Positions 1 to 9,505 are shown, numbered from the stretch's first letter. The stretch is DNA of 64,000 nt from JAEUKA01 sp044228505 (GCA_044228505.1 JBGAUT010000001.1:313136-377135), one strand, 5' to 3'. Numbers and translations are program-made. The notes: generated by a model from the letters alone, not told the origin.

Positions 1-1
1 G

Positions 2-346
2 GTCGCGAGCGCCGTCGAAATGGGCGGTCACTTCGTCGATCGGCTGAAGGCCAGCGGGCTCGATTCGAAGCTCGATTCGCTGTTGGTTCTATACGGTGAG
101 GCGGCCGGGGCTGCGGGTTCGGTCTATGAGACAGACGGCATGAGCTGCCCAACTTGTCCGGTCAATGGCGATGGTGTGCTCTTTAAGAAGAGCATCGCTG
201 CCATGGACACGCTCACCACCAAGTGGAGTGCCAGCAAGCGCGGCAAAGATGCCCACCAAGAGAGTGTTGCCCTCGGTCACCTTGAAGTCGGCGTCACCCC
301 GGCGGTGTGGACCAAGGTTCTCGCGCACCTTACCGCTCGCGATTGA
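2..346 (+). CDS. C-terminal part of an unrecognised protein (5' end outside window)
   Basis: The reading frame is open from the window edge, so the first in-window ATG (20) is probably internal and this is the tail of a longer protein. About 114 residues are visible. They include a Cys pair in a CPTC motif near residue 48 and no membrane segment. I do not recognise a family. The gene converges on the STAS/PDZ gene that ends at 381. Confidence 0.5.
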   Translation, partial: VASAVEMGGHFVDRLKASGLDSKLDSLLVLYGEAAGAAGSVYETDGMSCPTCPVNGDGVLFKKSIAAMDTLTTKWSASKRGKDAHQESVALGHLEVGVTPAVWTKVLAHLTARD

Positions 347-380
347 TCGAGCTGAGTGGCAGCACCGCTGAACCGAGCGG

Positions 381-2825
381 TTACTTGCCGCCCTTTTTGA
401 TGAAGACGGGGCCGCCCTTTTTGGGGGTGGCCTTGGCCTGCGAGAGCTTGATATCGACCAGTTCCTTGCCCCGCTGAACCTTGAGGACGAGATCGTGGCT
501 CGGTAGGTCTTTGATGGCCTGATCGATCTGCTTGGAAAAGTCGCTCGGGGTGCGCACTTCGTGCCCGAGGACTGACAGCACGATGTCGCCGGTCTTGATT
601 CCGACTGGGGCGAGTGGGCTGCTGTCATCGACCTCGATCACCACCGGACCACGCACCGTCGACTCAAACCGCATCGCCAGCAGCGGGAAGTACGGCACAA
701 CTTTGATCTTGGCAGCGGCTTCCGTCTGACGGAACTGATTCACCAGCTTGTCGAACGCTGGCTTATCAAGGTCGATCAGAGTCGAGGCTTGGAACACTAC
801 CTCGCGGCTGCCCTTGCTGGTGCGGGCTCGCTTTTCCCAGTATTGGCTAAGCTGCGGGAGTGCCGTGTCACCGAGGCTCTGTTTGAAGGATGCAGCAATC
901 CGCTTGTGCTGTTCGGCCTGATGATCGCGGGCGGGCTGAAGCTGTGCCTCCACCGCTGCTGGATCATCGGTTGGCTTGACGTTCTTATGGGCCTTGTCGA
1001 GCTCGTCTTTGAGCTCCTGCAGCGTCGGGGCAAACAGTGGCTGAATCACTTTTCGCCAGTCGGGATCTTTGGTCTCCAGCTCCTCTGCGAGCTTGCTGAC
1101 CAGCTCTGCCTGAGCGGCCACATCCGCACGCTCTAGCGCATCGGTCCGATCGGCGACGAGAGCTGAATGGCCCACCAGCTTGGTGCCATCGCCCACGTAC
1201 TTGCTGTCGTGCCATGGCGGAGCTTTGGGTGTGGATGACTCGACCACCTTCCAGTCACCCGCCCGTCCGGTTGGAGTGGCCAAGATGCGATACACAATCG
1301 CGCCCGACAGCGAGAGCATCACGACCAGTAAGCCGGGCAGAAGACCCGGAATGTTCTGGAGCTTGCCAAACACACCTTGCGGTGGCGGCGGTGCCTGCGA
1401 GGCGGATGGAGTGGCGCTCGTGGCTTGACTGATCGTACGAGGATCGGGTCGCGCAAAGGCAGCGCTCGACTGACCCATCGACGAGCCCATGGTCGAACGA
1501 GGATTGACCGTTGCCATCGGCGAGGGCGTCGGTTGCGGTGTCCATCCCTGGCCCTGCGGCTGAGCGGGCGGTCCCGACATGGGCTGCTGCGACCACGCCG
1601 GACCTCCGGATGGGGCTGGCGGGCCGCTTTGCACAGGCATCGCCGGACCTGCCATCGTCGATCGTGGGGTTTGCGGCGCAGGTGCAGCGGTCAAGTGGGC
1701 AATCGTTGCTTTTAGATCCGGAGTGACCTGGGGCTGCGGCAGCGTCTGGAGCCGGTTAAACCAAGTCTCTGAGACGACACAGGTGACCGGGCCTCCGCAG
1801 AGCGCACACTTGATGCGCGGCACTCGACCGGCGCGCAGCTCGTCCCCATGCATGGTGAAGTCGACCAGCTTGGGCGTCGTGGCTCGGCAGCGCGAGCAGT
1901 TGTACGGGATGACCAGCGACAGCACCTGACCTTTGCGGGTGAGGTCTTCCGGTTTCCCAAGTCGCTCCAGAAACACGGCTGGGACCGCAATGAAGCTGAT
2001 TCTCTCGATCGACTCGTCGGTGCCGGTCTTGGCATCGAGCGTTCGCATCAGCTTGCGCCAGTGTGCCGTACCAACCGGATCGATCGACAAGATGCCGCCG
2101 AGATCGACGACCACCTCGCCCTCGAGTCCATCGGCGAGCTTTTCGGGCTTTAAGTCACTGTCGAGATCGCCGGACAGCTTGATATAGGTGCAGCGACCTT
2201 CGATTCGCTTCTCGATGCGGAGCTTGCGCTGACCACCCTGACCGTAGTTTAGGTGAACCCGCAGAAACTGCATCACCGCCGGCGGAATCGCCTGGATCGG
2301 CTGCTGCGCGACGTAGTTGAAATACATCGCCGGGTTTTCGTCGAAGTCCTCTTTGTTGCCGCAGGTCTCGCAGGTCGTCGCCGGAGCTTGTCCAGCGCGC
2401 CACACCGGAGTCTCTTCATCGGTGCGGAACAGATGTCGCTTTTCCTGGTCGCACGACTCGCAGCGATACGGCGCGTAGAACGAGACGATGTATCCGGCTC
2501 CGCCGAAGTTCGCGACCATGTTGAACTGGTCGACGACCTTGGGCGAGCACTCGACGTAGTAGACGCCAGCGAGTCGCGGAGCGATGTGCTGGACGAAGTC
2601 GATCCACTGACGGATACCAAACGAGGAAATCCGGTCCACTCCACCCAAGTCGAGGATGAGGTAGCGACATGCGATGGTCTGCGCTAGGCCGGGGGCATCG
2701 AACTGTTCGTCGATTGTCCCCATTAGGCGCAGGCAGGTTACGTCGCCGTCCGACAGACGCTCGATGAGGAGCTTGGGCGGAGGCTGGACAGCCCCCAACA
2801 TGCCTGAACGTTCTTCGTAATTCAC
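381..2825 (-). CDS. Membrane protein with two STAS-like domains, two zinc ribbons and a C-terminal PDZ domain
   Basis: 814 aa from a GTG start at 2825 (an ATG lies 8 codons downstream). Two STAS-like blocks are visible (about residues 15-115 and 200-305); each is followed by a pair of CxxC motifs (C122/C125 with C152/C155, and C310/C313 with C340/C343) that look like zinc ribbons. A Pro/Gln/Ser-rich linker (about 370-485) leads to one membrane segment (about 494-515). The C-terminal ~100 residues, around a GDIVLSVLG motif, look like a PDZ domain. The gene starts 14 bases after the anti-sigma-type ATPase gene, so they are probably one operon. STAS proteins are classical partners of RsbW-type kinases, so partner switching is a reasonable inference. 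The full domain combination is one I do not know from a characterised protein. Confidence 0.75.
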   Translation of the reverse strand: MNYEERSGMLGAVQPPPKLLIERLSDGDVTCLRLMGTIDEQFDAPGLAQTIACRYLILDLGGVDRISSFGIRQWIDFVQHIAPRLAGVYYVECSPKVVDQFNMVANFGGAGYIVSFYAPYRCESCDQEKRHLFRTDEETPVWRAGQAPATTCETCGNKEDFDENPAMYFNYVAQQPIQAIPPAVMQFLRVHLNYGQGGQRKLRIEKRIEGRCTYIKLSGDLDSDLKPEKLADGLEGEVVVDLGGILSIDPVGTAHWRKLMRTLDAKTGTDESIERISFIAVPAVFLERLGKPEDLTRKGQVLSLVIPYNCSRCRATTPKLVDFTMHGDELRAGRVPRIKCALCGGPVTCVVSETWFNRLQTLPQPQVTPDLKATIAHLTAAPAPQTPRSTMAGPAMPVQSGPPAPSGGPAWSQQPMSGPPAQPQGQGWTPQPTPSPMATVNPRSTMGSSMGQSSAAFARPDPRTISQATSATPSASQAPPPPQGVFGKLQNIPGLLPGLLVVMLSLSGAIVYRILATPTGRAGDWKVVESSTPKAPPWHDSKYVGDGTKLVGHSALVADRTDALERADVAAQAELVSKLAEELETKDPDWRKVIQPLFAPTLQELKDELDKAHKNVKPTDDPAAVEAQLQPARDHQAEQHKRIAASFKQSLGDTALPQLSQYWEKRARTSKGSREVVFQASTLIDLDKPAFDKLVNQFRQTEAAAKIKVVPYFPLLAMRFESTVRGPVVIEVDDSSPLAPVGIKTGDIVLSVLGHEVRTPSDFSKQIDQAIKDLPSHDLVLKVQRGKELVDIKLSQAKATPKKGGPVFIKKGGK

Positions 2826-2839
2826 GACGGCAGCCTACC

Positions 2840-3871
2840 TTAAGAATCGTGCCTAACCGCATGAGCGGTCAAGTCTGGGAAAATGATACTTCGGCCGGGT
2901 TTGACACCTTCAGTCGCTCGGCCCGGCTCTAGATCGATGACCGCGGTCAGTCTAGTACGACAACCGGGCTCTACATCGACCTGAACCAGCGGACACGTCC
3001 GACAAACCAGGGACAGTCCGATACCGGCACCACCCTGGCCACGATTGACCTGACCGCTTGCGGCGCGCCGTAGCGATCGGACCAAGTCCGAGCGCTTGAG
3101 GCGTCCGAAGCGATCGACGACCTCGACGGCCAACCGGATGCCATCGGTGCCGTAGCGGAAGAGCACCTTGTCTTCGGCGGGTAGCTCGATGGCGGCGGTG
3201 CGGTCATGGGCGTAGCGGGTTCGTCCTTGGGCATCGACCGGCGCGTCGTACATCGCGTTGGTGATGAGCTCGTGGACGACCTCGGCCAGACTATCGGCGA
3301 CCCGGCGCGAAATATTAAGGTGTTCGTTGCAGAGCTTGACCAGCCGAGCCTCCGCAGCATCGCGGCCACCAATGTTGGTGATACTGGCCGAAAACGCTTG
3401 AGCTCCCCACAGCAGAAAGCCCTGCACCGGGAGCAGCGGCTGACCGCGTAGGAATGCGGCGATGCTCAGCAGTTCCCCTTCGAGGTCCGGCCGTCCGGAG
3501 CCGCCGCGCAGTCCGAGCACGGCAGCGATCCCAGGATGTTCAAACATCGCTGCGATATCGATGTCATCACCCGCGCCGTACACCACACCGACGCAGCGTT
3601 TGCCCGCGGGTGGGGTTTTGAGCCCTTCGGCAATCGCCGCCGCCGCCGCCGCTTCACCAACCACCAGCCACAATCCGATCTGTGGATCGCTGTGGAGGAT
3701 CGGTGCAATGGAGGTGGTTTCGTCTTCGTAGGTCTTGACCGTGTAGCCCGCGCTGACCAGCAGCCTTGCCAGCCTCTTGCCGGTGCTGCGGTTTCGCTCT
3801 ACAACGACCGCCACCGCTCGTTCGGAGCGTGGCCTCGTTCCCGTCCCGGTTCCAAGGTGTCCATGACCCAT
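2840..3871 (-). CDS. Receiver-like domain plus HATPase (anti-sigma/RsbW-type) regulator
   Basis: 343 aa. The N-terminal ~130 residues resemble a degenerate response-regulator receiver. The C-terminal half has a GHKL ATPase signature: an N-box in VVHELITNAMYDAP (about residues 195-210) and a G-box in GQGGAGIGLSL (about 280-290). There is no obvious phospho-accepting His, which fits an RsbW/anti-sigma kinase better than a classical histidine kinase. It is the first gene of a two-gene operon with the STAS/PDZ protein. Its role as a switch kinase acting on that STAS protein is inference. Confidence 0.7.
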   Translation of the reverse strand: MGHGHLGTGTGTRPRSERAVAVVVERNRSTGKRLARLLVSAGYTVKTYEDETTSIAPILHSDPQIGLWLVVGEAAAAAAIAEGLKTPPAGKRCVGVVYGAGDDIDIAAMFEHPGIAAVLGLRGGSGRPDLEGELLSIAAFLRGQPLLPVQGFLLWGAQAFSASITNIGGRDAAEARLVKLCNEHLNISRRVADSLAEVVHELITNAMYDAPVDAQGRTRYAHDRTAAIELPAEDKVLFRYGTDGIRLAVEVVDRFGRLKRSDLVRSLRRAASGQVNRGQGGAGIGLSLVCRTCPLVQVDVEPGCRTRLTAVIDLEPGRATEGVKPGRSIIFPDLTAHAVRHDS

Positions 3872-4110
3872 GGCGATCGCCCGTTCATTACCCAGTTGGT
3901 TGCAAACAGCGGTCTTTGCTGCAGGCGTTCATGAGTCCCTGCACAAAAGCCCAAGACCACATGGTAAAGTGCTTAGCTACGGTCTGTCGAGACGCTGCTT
4001 AGCAAGTTCTGTTTGCCCACAACGACCCACCTGGTGAAACGGGGGGATTTGGGGCCGCGTAGACAGGATGGCGACGGACTGATAAGGTCTGAAAGTATAA
4101 ATTGGGCGAA

Positions 4111-5373
4111 ATGGATTCCGCAGCCGACAAACTCGATCCTGGGTCTCCAGAAAACCCGCAGCCATTCGGTAAGTACTTGCTGATGGGCATGATTGCTCGG
4201 GGCGGTATGGCCGAGGTGTATCGGGCGCGTTCCCGTCAGAGCGGCGGACGGCTCTATGCCGTCAAGTGCATGCGTGCGCAGCTTGCCAAGGAAACGCGAT
4301 TCGTCGAGATGTTCGTGCGTGAAGGCAAGCTGGCGGTGCTGCTCAGCCATGACAACATTGTGCGCACCTTCGAGATAGGGCGCACCGAAGGCCGCTACTT
4401 CATTGCCATGGAGTACATCGGCGGCAAAGACCTCACCCAGATCCTGCGCCGCTGCCAAGAGACGAACGCCCGGATTCCGCTCCCTCATGCCTGCTATATC
4501 GCCGCCAAGATGAGCGAGGGACTGCATCACGCCCATACGCTCAATGACGCGGATGGCAAGCCCTTGGCGATCGTGAACCGCGATGTCTCACCCTCGAACG
4601 TGCGGATTGCCTGGGATGGTCAGGTCAAGCTCCTCGACTTTGGCATCGCCCAGGCGATGGTGAAGTTCACCTCGGAGATCGGCGTACTCAAAGGCAAGTT
4701 CAGCTATATGTCGCCGGAGCAGATTCGTGGCATGCCGGTCGATGCGCGGACCGATGTGTTTTCGACGGGCATCATTCTTCACGAGATGCTCACCACCGAA
4801 AAGCTGTTCCGAGGCGACACCGAGTTTCAGCTCATGGAGCGGGTCCGCAACGCCGAGGTGCTGCCCCCATCCAAGTTCAATCGGCGAGTGCCCGAAGCGC
4901 TCGACCGCATCGTGATGAAGGCACTGGCCCGCGATGTCGCGGATCGGTACGCTTCGGCGGCGGAGCTGGCCCAGGATCTTCACAAGTTCCTCGCGCCCTA
5001 TCGCTTCGATCCACGCGAGATGGTCGAGCACGTACGGTCGCTGTTTCGCTCCGATTTTGACACCGAGGTGGCCGAAATCTCCGAGTGTCTACGGGCCGAG
5101 CTGCCGACTGGCGAAGACCGCGATGCCTCGATGGTGATGACCGCAACCGTGGTCGATGGCAACGTCGCCGCAGTGCAAATGACCGGTCAGCGGCCTTCAG
5201 ACGAGCGCCTCGCGAATTTGGTTGCCGCCACCGATCCCTCGAAAGTCAGCGGAGAGCCGTTGGCCATTCCGGCACCGGGCAGTACGCCCGAAGTCACCCA
5301 GCCGACCAATCCCTCGGGGCCAAAGGGTCTGTGGGCCCGGCTGCGCGGACGCTGGGGCAAGACCGAGTCGTAA
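4111..5373 (+). CDS. Cytosolic Ser/Thr protein kinase
   Basis: 420 aa from ATG 4111 (a TTG nine bases upstream is less likely). It has a Hanks-type kinase domain: Gly loop ARGGMAEVYRAR (29-40), VAIK-type lysine in YAVK (K52), catalytic loop VNRDVSPSN with Asn for the usual His of HRD (156-158), and DFG at 176-178. An APE-equivalent SPEQIRG motif follows. The tail after the domain (about residue 300 on) is low complexity with no membrane segment, so the enzyme is probably cytosolic. The non-HRD catalytic loop still keeps the Asp and Asn, so activity is likely. queE starts 13 bases downstream, probably in the same transcript. Confidence 0.88.
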   Translation: MDSAADKLDPGSPENPQPFGKYLLMGMIARGGMAEVYRARSRQSGGRLYAVKCMRAQLAKETRFVEMFVREGKLAVLLSHDNIVRTFEIGRTEGRYFIAMEYIGGKDLTQILRRCQETNARIPLPHACYIAAKMSEGLHHAHTLNDADGKPLAIVNRDVSPSNVRIAWDGQVKLLDFGIAQAMVKFTSEIGVLKGKFSYMSPEQIRGMPVDARTDVFSTGIILHEMLTTEKLFRGDTEFQLMERVRNAEVLPPSKFNRRVPEALDRIVMKALARDVADRYASAAELAQDLHKFLAPYRFDPREMVEHVRSLFRSDFDTEVAEISECLRAELPTGEDRDASMVMTATVVDGNVAAVQMTGQRPSDERLANLVAATDPSKVSGEPLAIPAPGSTPEVTQPTNPSGPKGLWARLRGRWGKTES

Positions 5374-5386
5374 GAGCGATTGCGCG

Positions 5387-6046
5387 ATGGGCTACGCGGT
5401 CAAAGAGCTGTTCTACACGCTGCAAGGCGAAGGCTCGCACAGCGGACGAGCGGCGGTGTTCTGCCGGTTTGCCGGTTGCAACCTGTGGACCGGTCGGGAG
5501 TCCGATCGCGCCCGTGCCGAGTGCCGTTTCTGCGACACTGACTTCATTGGCACGGACGGTCCCGGTGGCGGCAAGTTCCCAAGTGCCGAAGCCCTCGCGG
5601 ACGCCATCTTGGCCTGCTGGAATCACGGCACCCTGAGTCACCCCGAGCGTCGCTTTGTCGTCCTTACCGGCGGCGAGCCGCTGCTTCAGGTCGACTCCGC
5701 GCTGTGCCGAAGCCTGCATGCCCGAGGCTTTTACATCGCCGTCGAAACCAACGGCACCCAGCCGCTTCCCTCTGGCCCCAGCGAAGACCGCATCGACTGG
5801 GTGTGCCTATCCCCCAAAGCAGGCACCCAGCTCGTCCTCCACGCTGGCGACGAGCTGAAGCTGGTCTTCCCCCAGCCCGGAGCCGAGCCCGAGCGCTTCG
5901 CCGATCTCCCCTTTTCCGCCTTCTTCCTCCAGCCCATGGACGGCCCCGAGCGAGTCCCCAACACCGCCGCCGCCGTCAGCTACTGCCAAACCCACCCCCG
6001 CTGGCGTCTGTCCCTCCAAACCCACAAGCTGATTGGGATTCCGTAG
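5387..6046 (+). CDS. queE: 7-carboxy-7-deazaguanine synthase (QueE)
   Basis: 219 aa. This radical SAM enzyme converts 6-carboxy-tetrahydropterin to 7-carboxy-7-deazaguanine in the queuosine/7-deazaguanine pathway. The start at ATG 5387 gives MGYAVKELFYTLQGEG, the usual QueE N-terminus; the longer open frame overlaps the kinase gene and is not needed. The cluster-binding cysteines are in the CX14CX2C arrangement (AGCN ... CRFC) typical of one QueE subgroup, instead of CX3CX2C. A GGEP motif follows. No other queuosine gene is visible nearby. Confidence 0.93.
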   Translation: MGYAVKELFYTLQGEGSHSGRAAVFCRFAGCNLWTGRESDRARAECRFCDTDFIGTDGPGGGKFPSAEALADAILACWNHGTLSHPERRFVVLTGGEPLLQVDSALCRSLHARGFYIAVETNGTQPLPSGPSEDRIDWVCLSPKAGTQLVLHAGDELKLVFPQPGAEPERFADLPFSAFFLQPMDGPERVPNTAAAVSYCQTHPRWRLSLQTHKLIGIP

Positions 6047-6148
6047 CCCTCTTCCTTGCCAAGCACCGACGGGGTCCGACCGGTCTCGGCTCGCGGGGTC
6101 CGATCGGGCGTGCTAGCGTTTCGGGACTTTTTTAGCAGAGGTGTGCTG

Positions 6149-7087
6149 ATGTCAGAAGCGACCCGCAAACGTGGCCCTAAGGGGCCTGCTCCGAAGTCCC
6201 GATTGACCAAGCCGAAGTCGAAGACCGCGACCAAAGCGGCTCCGGCGAAGAAGGCCCCGGCGAAGAAGATGCCTGCGAAGGCGGCACCAGTGACGGCCCC
6301 GGTGCCGGTGCCGAAGGTGACGGCGGTGGGCTCGGAGGCGGCCTATCTGCGCTACCTGCCGCTCGCCGAGAAGCTGGCGGCGGGGGAGGTGCTACCGTAT
6401 CGCCTGGACCCGGTGCTGGCGTATCACAATGTGCAGACGGGTCTGGCGGCGCTTGGGCCCTATCGCGATGCGCTGAAGCGGGCGCTGCCGCTGCTCGACC
6501 ACACCGCGCTGTTTGACCTGGGGGAGCTGGCGCAGGCGGTGGTGTTTGCGGCGACGCAGGTTGAGGGCAAGACGCGCTCCCTCGGCGAGACGCGCACCCT
6601 TTTGACCGAGGCGAGCCAGTTGCGGGCGCTGCTGCTGAGCACTGCCGAAGCACTGGTGCTGTCGGGGATCTTCAAGGCGCAGGCGATCGACAAGATTCGC
6701 TCGGGGTCTGGGCCGATTGATCTGGCGCGAGACTGCATTGAGCTCGCGGCGCTGTTTGGCAAGTCAGAAGAGGCGATGAAGGCGCAGAAGCTGGTCCGAG
6801 GCGAGCAGCTCCAGCGGGTGAGTGAGCTAGGGACGCTGCTGGTCGGACGGCTCAAGCCCGGTGGTGCTCGCAAGAAAGAGGCGGAGCGCTCGGACGCGGC
6901 GCAAGTCACGGCTCGCGACCGACTGGCGACCCTCTTGTGGCAGCGATTCCGCGACCTACGCAAAGCCGCCTATTACCTATGGGGTGACGCATTTGATACC
7001 CAGGTGCCCGCACTTCAGACGCGACAGCGAGCCCGTTCGAGCAGCCCAAAGACCCCAGCGAGTCCGACACCCCCAAGCGGTGCCTAG
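6149..7087 (+). CDS. Histone H1-like Lys/Ala/Pro-rich N-terminus fused to an unrecognised helical domain
   Basis: 312 aa from ATG 6149, preceded by AGAGG; the frame stays open further upstream, but without a good ribosome site. Residues ~3-50 are KKAPAKK-type repeats like bacterial histone H1-like tails, which bind DNA or RNA non-specifically. The remaining ~260 residues are predicted helical with no motif I recognise. The C-terminal codons (TPASPTPP) merge into the 43-base tandem repeat region. A nucleoid or DNA-associated role is inference from the basic tail only. Confidence 0.65.
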   Translation: MSEATRKRGPKGPAPKSRLTKPKSKTATKAAPAKKAPAKKMPAKAAPVTAPVPVPKVTAVGSEAAYLRYLPLAEKLAAGEVLPYRLDPVLAYHNVQTGLAALGPYRDALKRALPLLDHTALFDLGELAQAVVFAATQVEGKTRSLGETRTLLTEASQLRALLLSTAEALVLSGIFKAQAIDKIRSGSGPIDLARDCIELAALFGKSEEAMKAQKLVRGEQLQRVSELGTLLVGRLKPGGARKKEAERSDAAQVTARDRLATLLWQRFRDLRKAAYYLWGDAFDTQVPALQTRQRARSSSPKTPASPTPPSGA

Positions 7088-7112
7088 CGAGTCGGCTCGG
7101 CGAAGGAGCCCG

Positions 7113-7327
7113 AGTCCCCCGACTTGCCTCGGACCCAGCGCGGCAGACTCGGTGAACTCCGGCGTACTGGGTTTTACCCAAAGAAAGGGACTGTGAGAAG
7201 TCCGCTGCGCTGGGTCACACCCAACGAGGGGGACATGGCGGAGTCCGCTGCGCTGGGTCAGACCCAACGAGGGGGACATGACGGAGTCCTTGGTGCTGGG
7301 TCAGACCCAAAGCCGGAGACACGGAGA
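7113..7327 (+). repeat. 43-bp tandem repeats with an internal palindrome
   Basis: About five degenerate units start at 7113, 7156, 7199, 7242 and 7285, exactly 43 bases apart; units 3 and 4 are the most alike. Each has a TGGGT...ACCCA core. In units 4 and 5 it is the perfect dyad TGGGTCAGACCCA (7254-7266 and 7297-7309), and in unit 3 TGGGTCACACCCA (7211-7223). The period is not a multiple of three and the repeats sit between two genes, so they are not coding. They fill most of the 336-base gap 7088-7423. Confidence 0.85.
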
Positions 7328-7423
7328 GGTCCAGTGCCCCTACCCGACAGCCCAAGTCCACGTTTCTTGACGAGAACTAGCGGCGTTTGTTAGCGTCCGG
7401 TCCTCTTGTAAGGAGAGTTTAGC

Positions 7424-8146
7424 GTGTCGAAACAGCACCGCTCGACGGCCCCGGATGGGCTTGTGGGCTTTTGGCAGAAGCAGTGGGAAAGCATCACCCT
7501 GTATTTTTCGCGAGGACTGGCGCTGGTCGTCGGCGTACTCGTTCTGATTGTCGCGGGCTGGGGGATCAGCCAATACCTCGACGGTCGCAAGGAGCGCTCG
7601 ACGGAGGCACTGGGGCGGGCGATTCGGATTGCCGAGGCACCGCTGCTGACTGAGACGGACAAAGACGTCGAGCAGAGCGACGAAGTGCCGCGCTTTAAGA
7701 CCGTCAAAGAGCGCCAGGACAGCGCGCTCAAAGTACTCGGTGATCTCGACAAAGACTACGCGAGCACCCCGGCGGCGCTACGAGCGGCGCTGGTGAAGGC
7801 CTCGGTGGCCTATGACCAGGGCCGCTATCCCGAGGCCGAGGCGCTGTATCGCCGCTTCGTCGATGCCAAGCCCCGTGAACAGGCGCTTGTGCTGATGGCC
7901 CAAGAAGGCATTGGTCTGTGTGCCGAAGCCCGTGGCGATCTGGCCGCTGCGCAAGCCGCCTTCGCCGCCCAAGCCGCAGGCGACCTGTTCAAAGAGCGCT
8001 CGCAGTGGAACCAGGCCCGCGTCTATGCCAAGCAAGGCAACAAGCAAAAGGCCGTCGAGATCTACAAAGAACTACTGGCCAAAGGTGACCCGAAAAGCTC
8101 GCTGCGCGACGACATCCAAAACCGTCTCGCGCAGCTGGAGCAGTAG
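7424..8146 (+). CDS. YfgM-like membrane-anchored TPR protein
   Basis: 240 aa. A short cytoplasmic N-terminus is followed by one membrane segment (about residues 29-50) and a TPR-like periplasmic part (about 75-240), the layout of YfgM, an ancillary factor that works with periplasmic chaperones and the Sec translocon. The start (GTG, annotated as Met) follows AAGGAG. The stop codon abuts the start of a PQQ-repeat BamB-like gene; yfgM next to bamB is also the order in Escherichia coli, which supports the call. A der gene does not follow here. Confidence 0.75.
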   Translation: MSKQHRSTAPDGLVGFWQKQWESITLYFSRGLALVVGVLVLIVAGWGISQYLDGRKERSTEALGRAIRIAEAPLLTETDKDVEQSDEVPRFKTVKERQDSALKVLGDLDKDYASTPAALRAALVKASVAYDQGRYPEAEALYRRFVDAKPREQALVLMAQEGIGLCAEARGDLAAAQAAFAAQAAGDLFKERSQWNQARVYAKQGNKQKAVEIYKELLAKGDPKSSLRDDIQNRLAQLEQ

Positions 8147-9460
8147 ATGAAGCGACGAAGCGCCCCCCTCAAGACCGCGCCAACTGAGCCCCAAGGAGTG
8201 GGGCCGACCGAAGAGCTTTTTTTCGGGCCGCTTGCGGAACGACAAAAAAGTCTCGCAGGGAAGGGGGGCCCCGCTTCGCGAAGATATTGGAAGACGGCGC
8301 TGCTCGGTGTGCTGGCCGTGGGCTGCTCTGGCCTGGGTCTGTCGCCGCGTCCGTCTGAGATCGGCGGCGTGGCGATGGCGCAGGATACCTTCGTCGCCCC
8401 GCAAGCCGTGCTGCGTGTTCGCTGGAGTCGTCCGTTAGTCCTGAAGACGGCCTTTTTCGCCTATAACCCGCAAGAGTTCGCCACCGCCGCAGTGTCCCCG
8501 GATGGCCAGACCGTGTTTGTCGGCTCGTCGGCGAAGGTGCTCTATGCCCTGCGCCATCGAGACGGCGAGGTGTTGTGGCAGCATCAGCTTACCGGGGGAC
8601 TCGCTTCCGAGCCGCTCTATGTTCCCGCCGGTGAGGTGTCGAGCGAGCCGCTGCTTCTGGTCGGCGATGACGATGGCACGCTGTCGGCCCTGTCCCCGAA
8701 GACCGGTGAAGTCCGCTGGACCTCGCAGCTTTCCGGCCCGATTCGCACCCAGCCCACAGTTGCTGGCGGCCTGGTCTACACCACCACCACGTCGGGCCGC
8801 ATCTATGCGCACAAGCTCGGCACCGGCAAGTGGGTCTGGCAGTACGAGCGCGAGACACCCGACGGCTTTGCCATTCGTGGTGGCTCCGGCGCGCTGGTCA
8901 CGGGCGGACACGTCTACGTTGGCTTCCCCGATGGCTATCTTGGCTGTCTGCAGGCCGACAATGGCGAGGTTCGCTGGACCCGTCAGCTCTCCGGCAACGC
9001 CACCCGCTTCACTGATGTCGACAGCACCCCCGTACTCGTCGGCGATACCTTGTACGTGTCGTGCTTCGCGAGCGGGGTGTATGCCCTCGACGTCAAAGAC
9101 GGCTCGACGCGCTGGCGCTATGACCTAGACGCGGCGGGCCCACTGGCTGCGGACCCGGCTGGCGAGCGGATCTATGCGGCTTCCTCGACGCAAGGTCTGG
9201 TTGCTCTCGATCGCAAGGGACGGCTGCTGTGGCAGCAGAGCCCGAGCAAGCAAGGCGAGATCTCGGCCCCGCTCATCTGGGGTCGCTATGTGCTATTCAA
9301 CGCGGTATCGAGTGGTCTGCTCATCGTCGATGGGCAAAGTGGCGAGCTGATCCAGGCCTTTAACCCCGGACAAGGTGCCTCGGCCCGGCCCACAGCCTCG
9401 GCTCGCGAGGTCTATCTGCTGTCGAATGTCGGCGTGTTTTTCGCTTTGACCCAAGGCTAA
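8147..9460 (+). CDS. BamB-like PQQ beta-propeller lipoprotein
   Basis: 437 aa. Repeated blocks of the type VYALDVKDGSTRWRYDL mark PQQ-like beta-propeller blades (about residues 110-435). BamB is the scaffold lipoprotein of the outer-membrane beta-barrel assembly complex. A hydrophobic stretch ending in LAVGC (about residues 50-58) is a plausible lipobox, with an unusually long ~45-residue preceding N-terminus; the true start may lie further downstream. It is directly coupled to the YfgM-like gene (no gap). The BamB assignment rests on fold type and synteny; other PQQ-repeat proteins look similar. Confidence 0.72.
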   Translation: MKRRSAPLKTAPTEPQGVGPTEELFFGPLAERQKSLAGKGGPASRRYWKTALLGVLAVGCSGLGLSPRPSEIGGVAMAQDTFVAPQAVLRVRWSRPLVLKTAFFAYNPQEFATAAVSPDGQTVFVGSSAKVLYALRHRDGEVLWQHQLTGGLASEPLYVPAGEVSSEPLLLVGDDDGTLSALSPKTGEVRWTSQLSGPIRTQPTVAGGLVYTTTTSGRIYAHKLGTGKWVWQYERETPDGFAIRGGSGALVTGGHVYVGFPDGYLGCLQADNGEVRWTRQLSGNATRFTDVDSTPVLVGDTLYVSCFASGVYALDVKDGSTRWRYDLDAAGPLAADPAGERIYAASSTQGLVALDRKGRLLWQQSPSKQGEISAPLIWGRYVLFNAVSSGLLIVDGQSGELIQAFNPGQGASARPTASAREVYLLSNVGVFFALTQG

Positions 9461-9505
9461 CCCTTCGGGCCTGGTCCACCTGGAACTCTGTCAAAGGAGC
9501 TGGCG

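Noticed and set aside
89..628. Minus-strand ORF of 179 aa over the first gene
   Set aside because: Out of frame with the open plus-strand gene, low-complexity Arg/Ser-rich translation, no ribosome site or family.
7124..7393. ORFs across the 43-base repeats
   Set aside because: The repeat period is not a multiple of three and no codon bias or start site supports coding.
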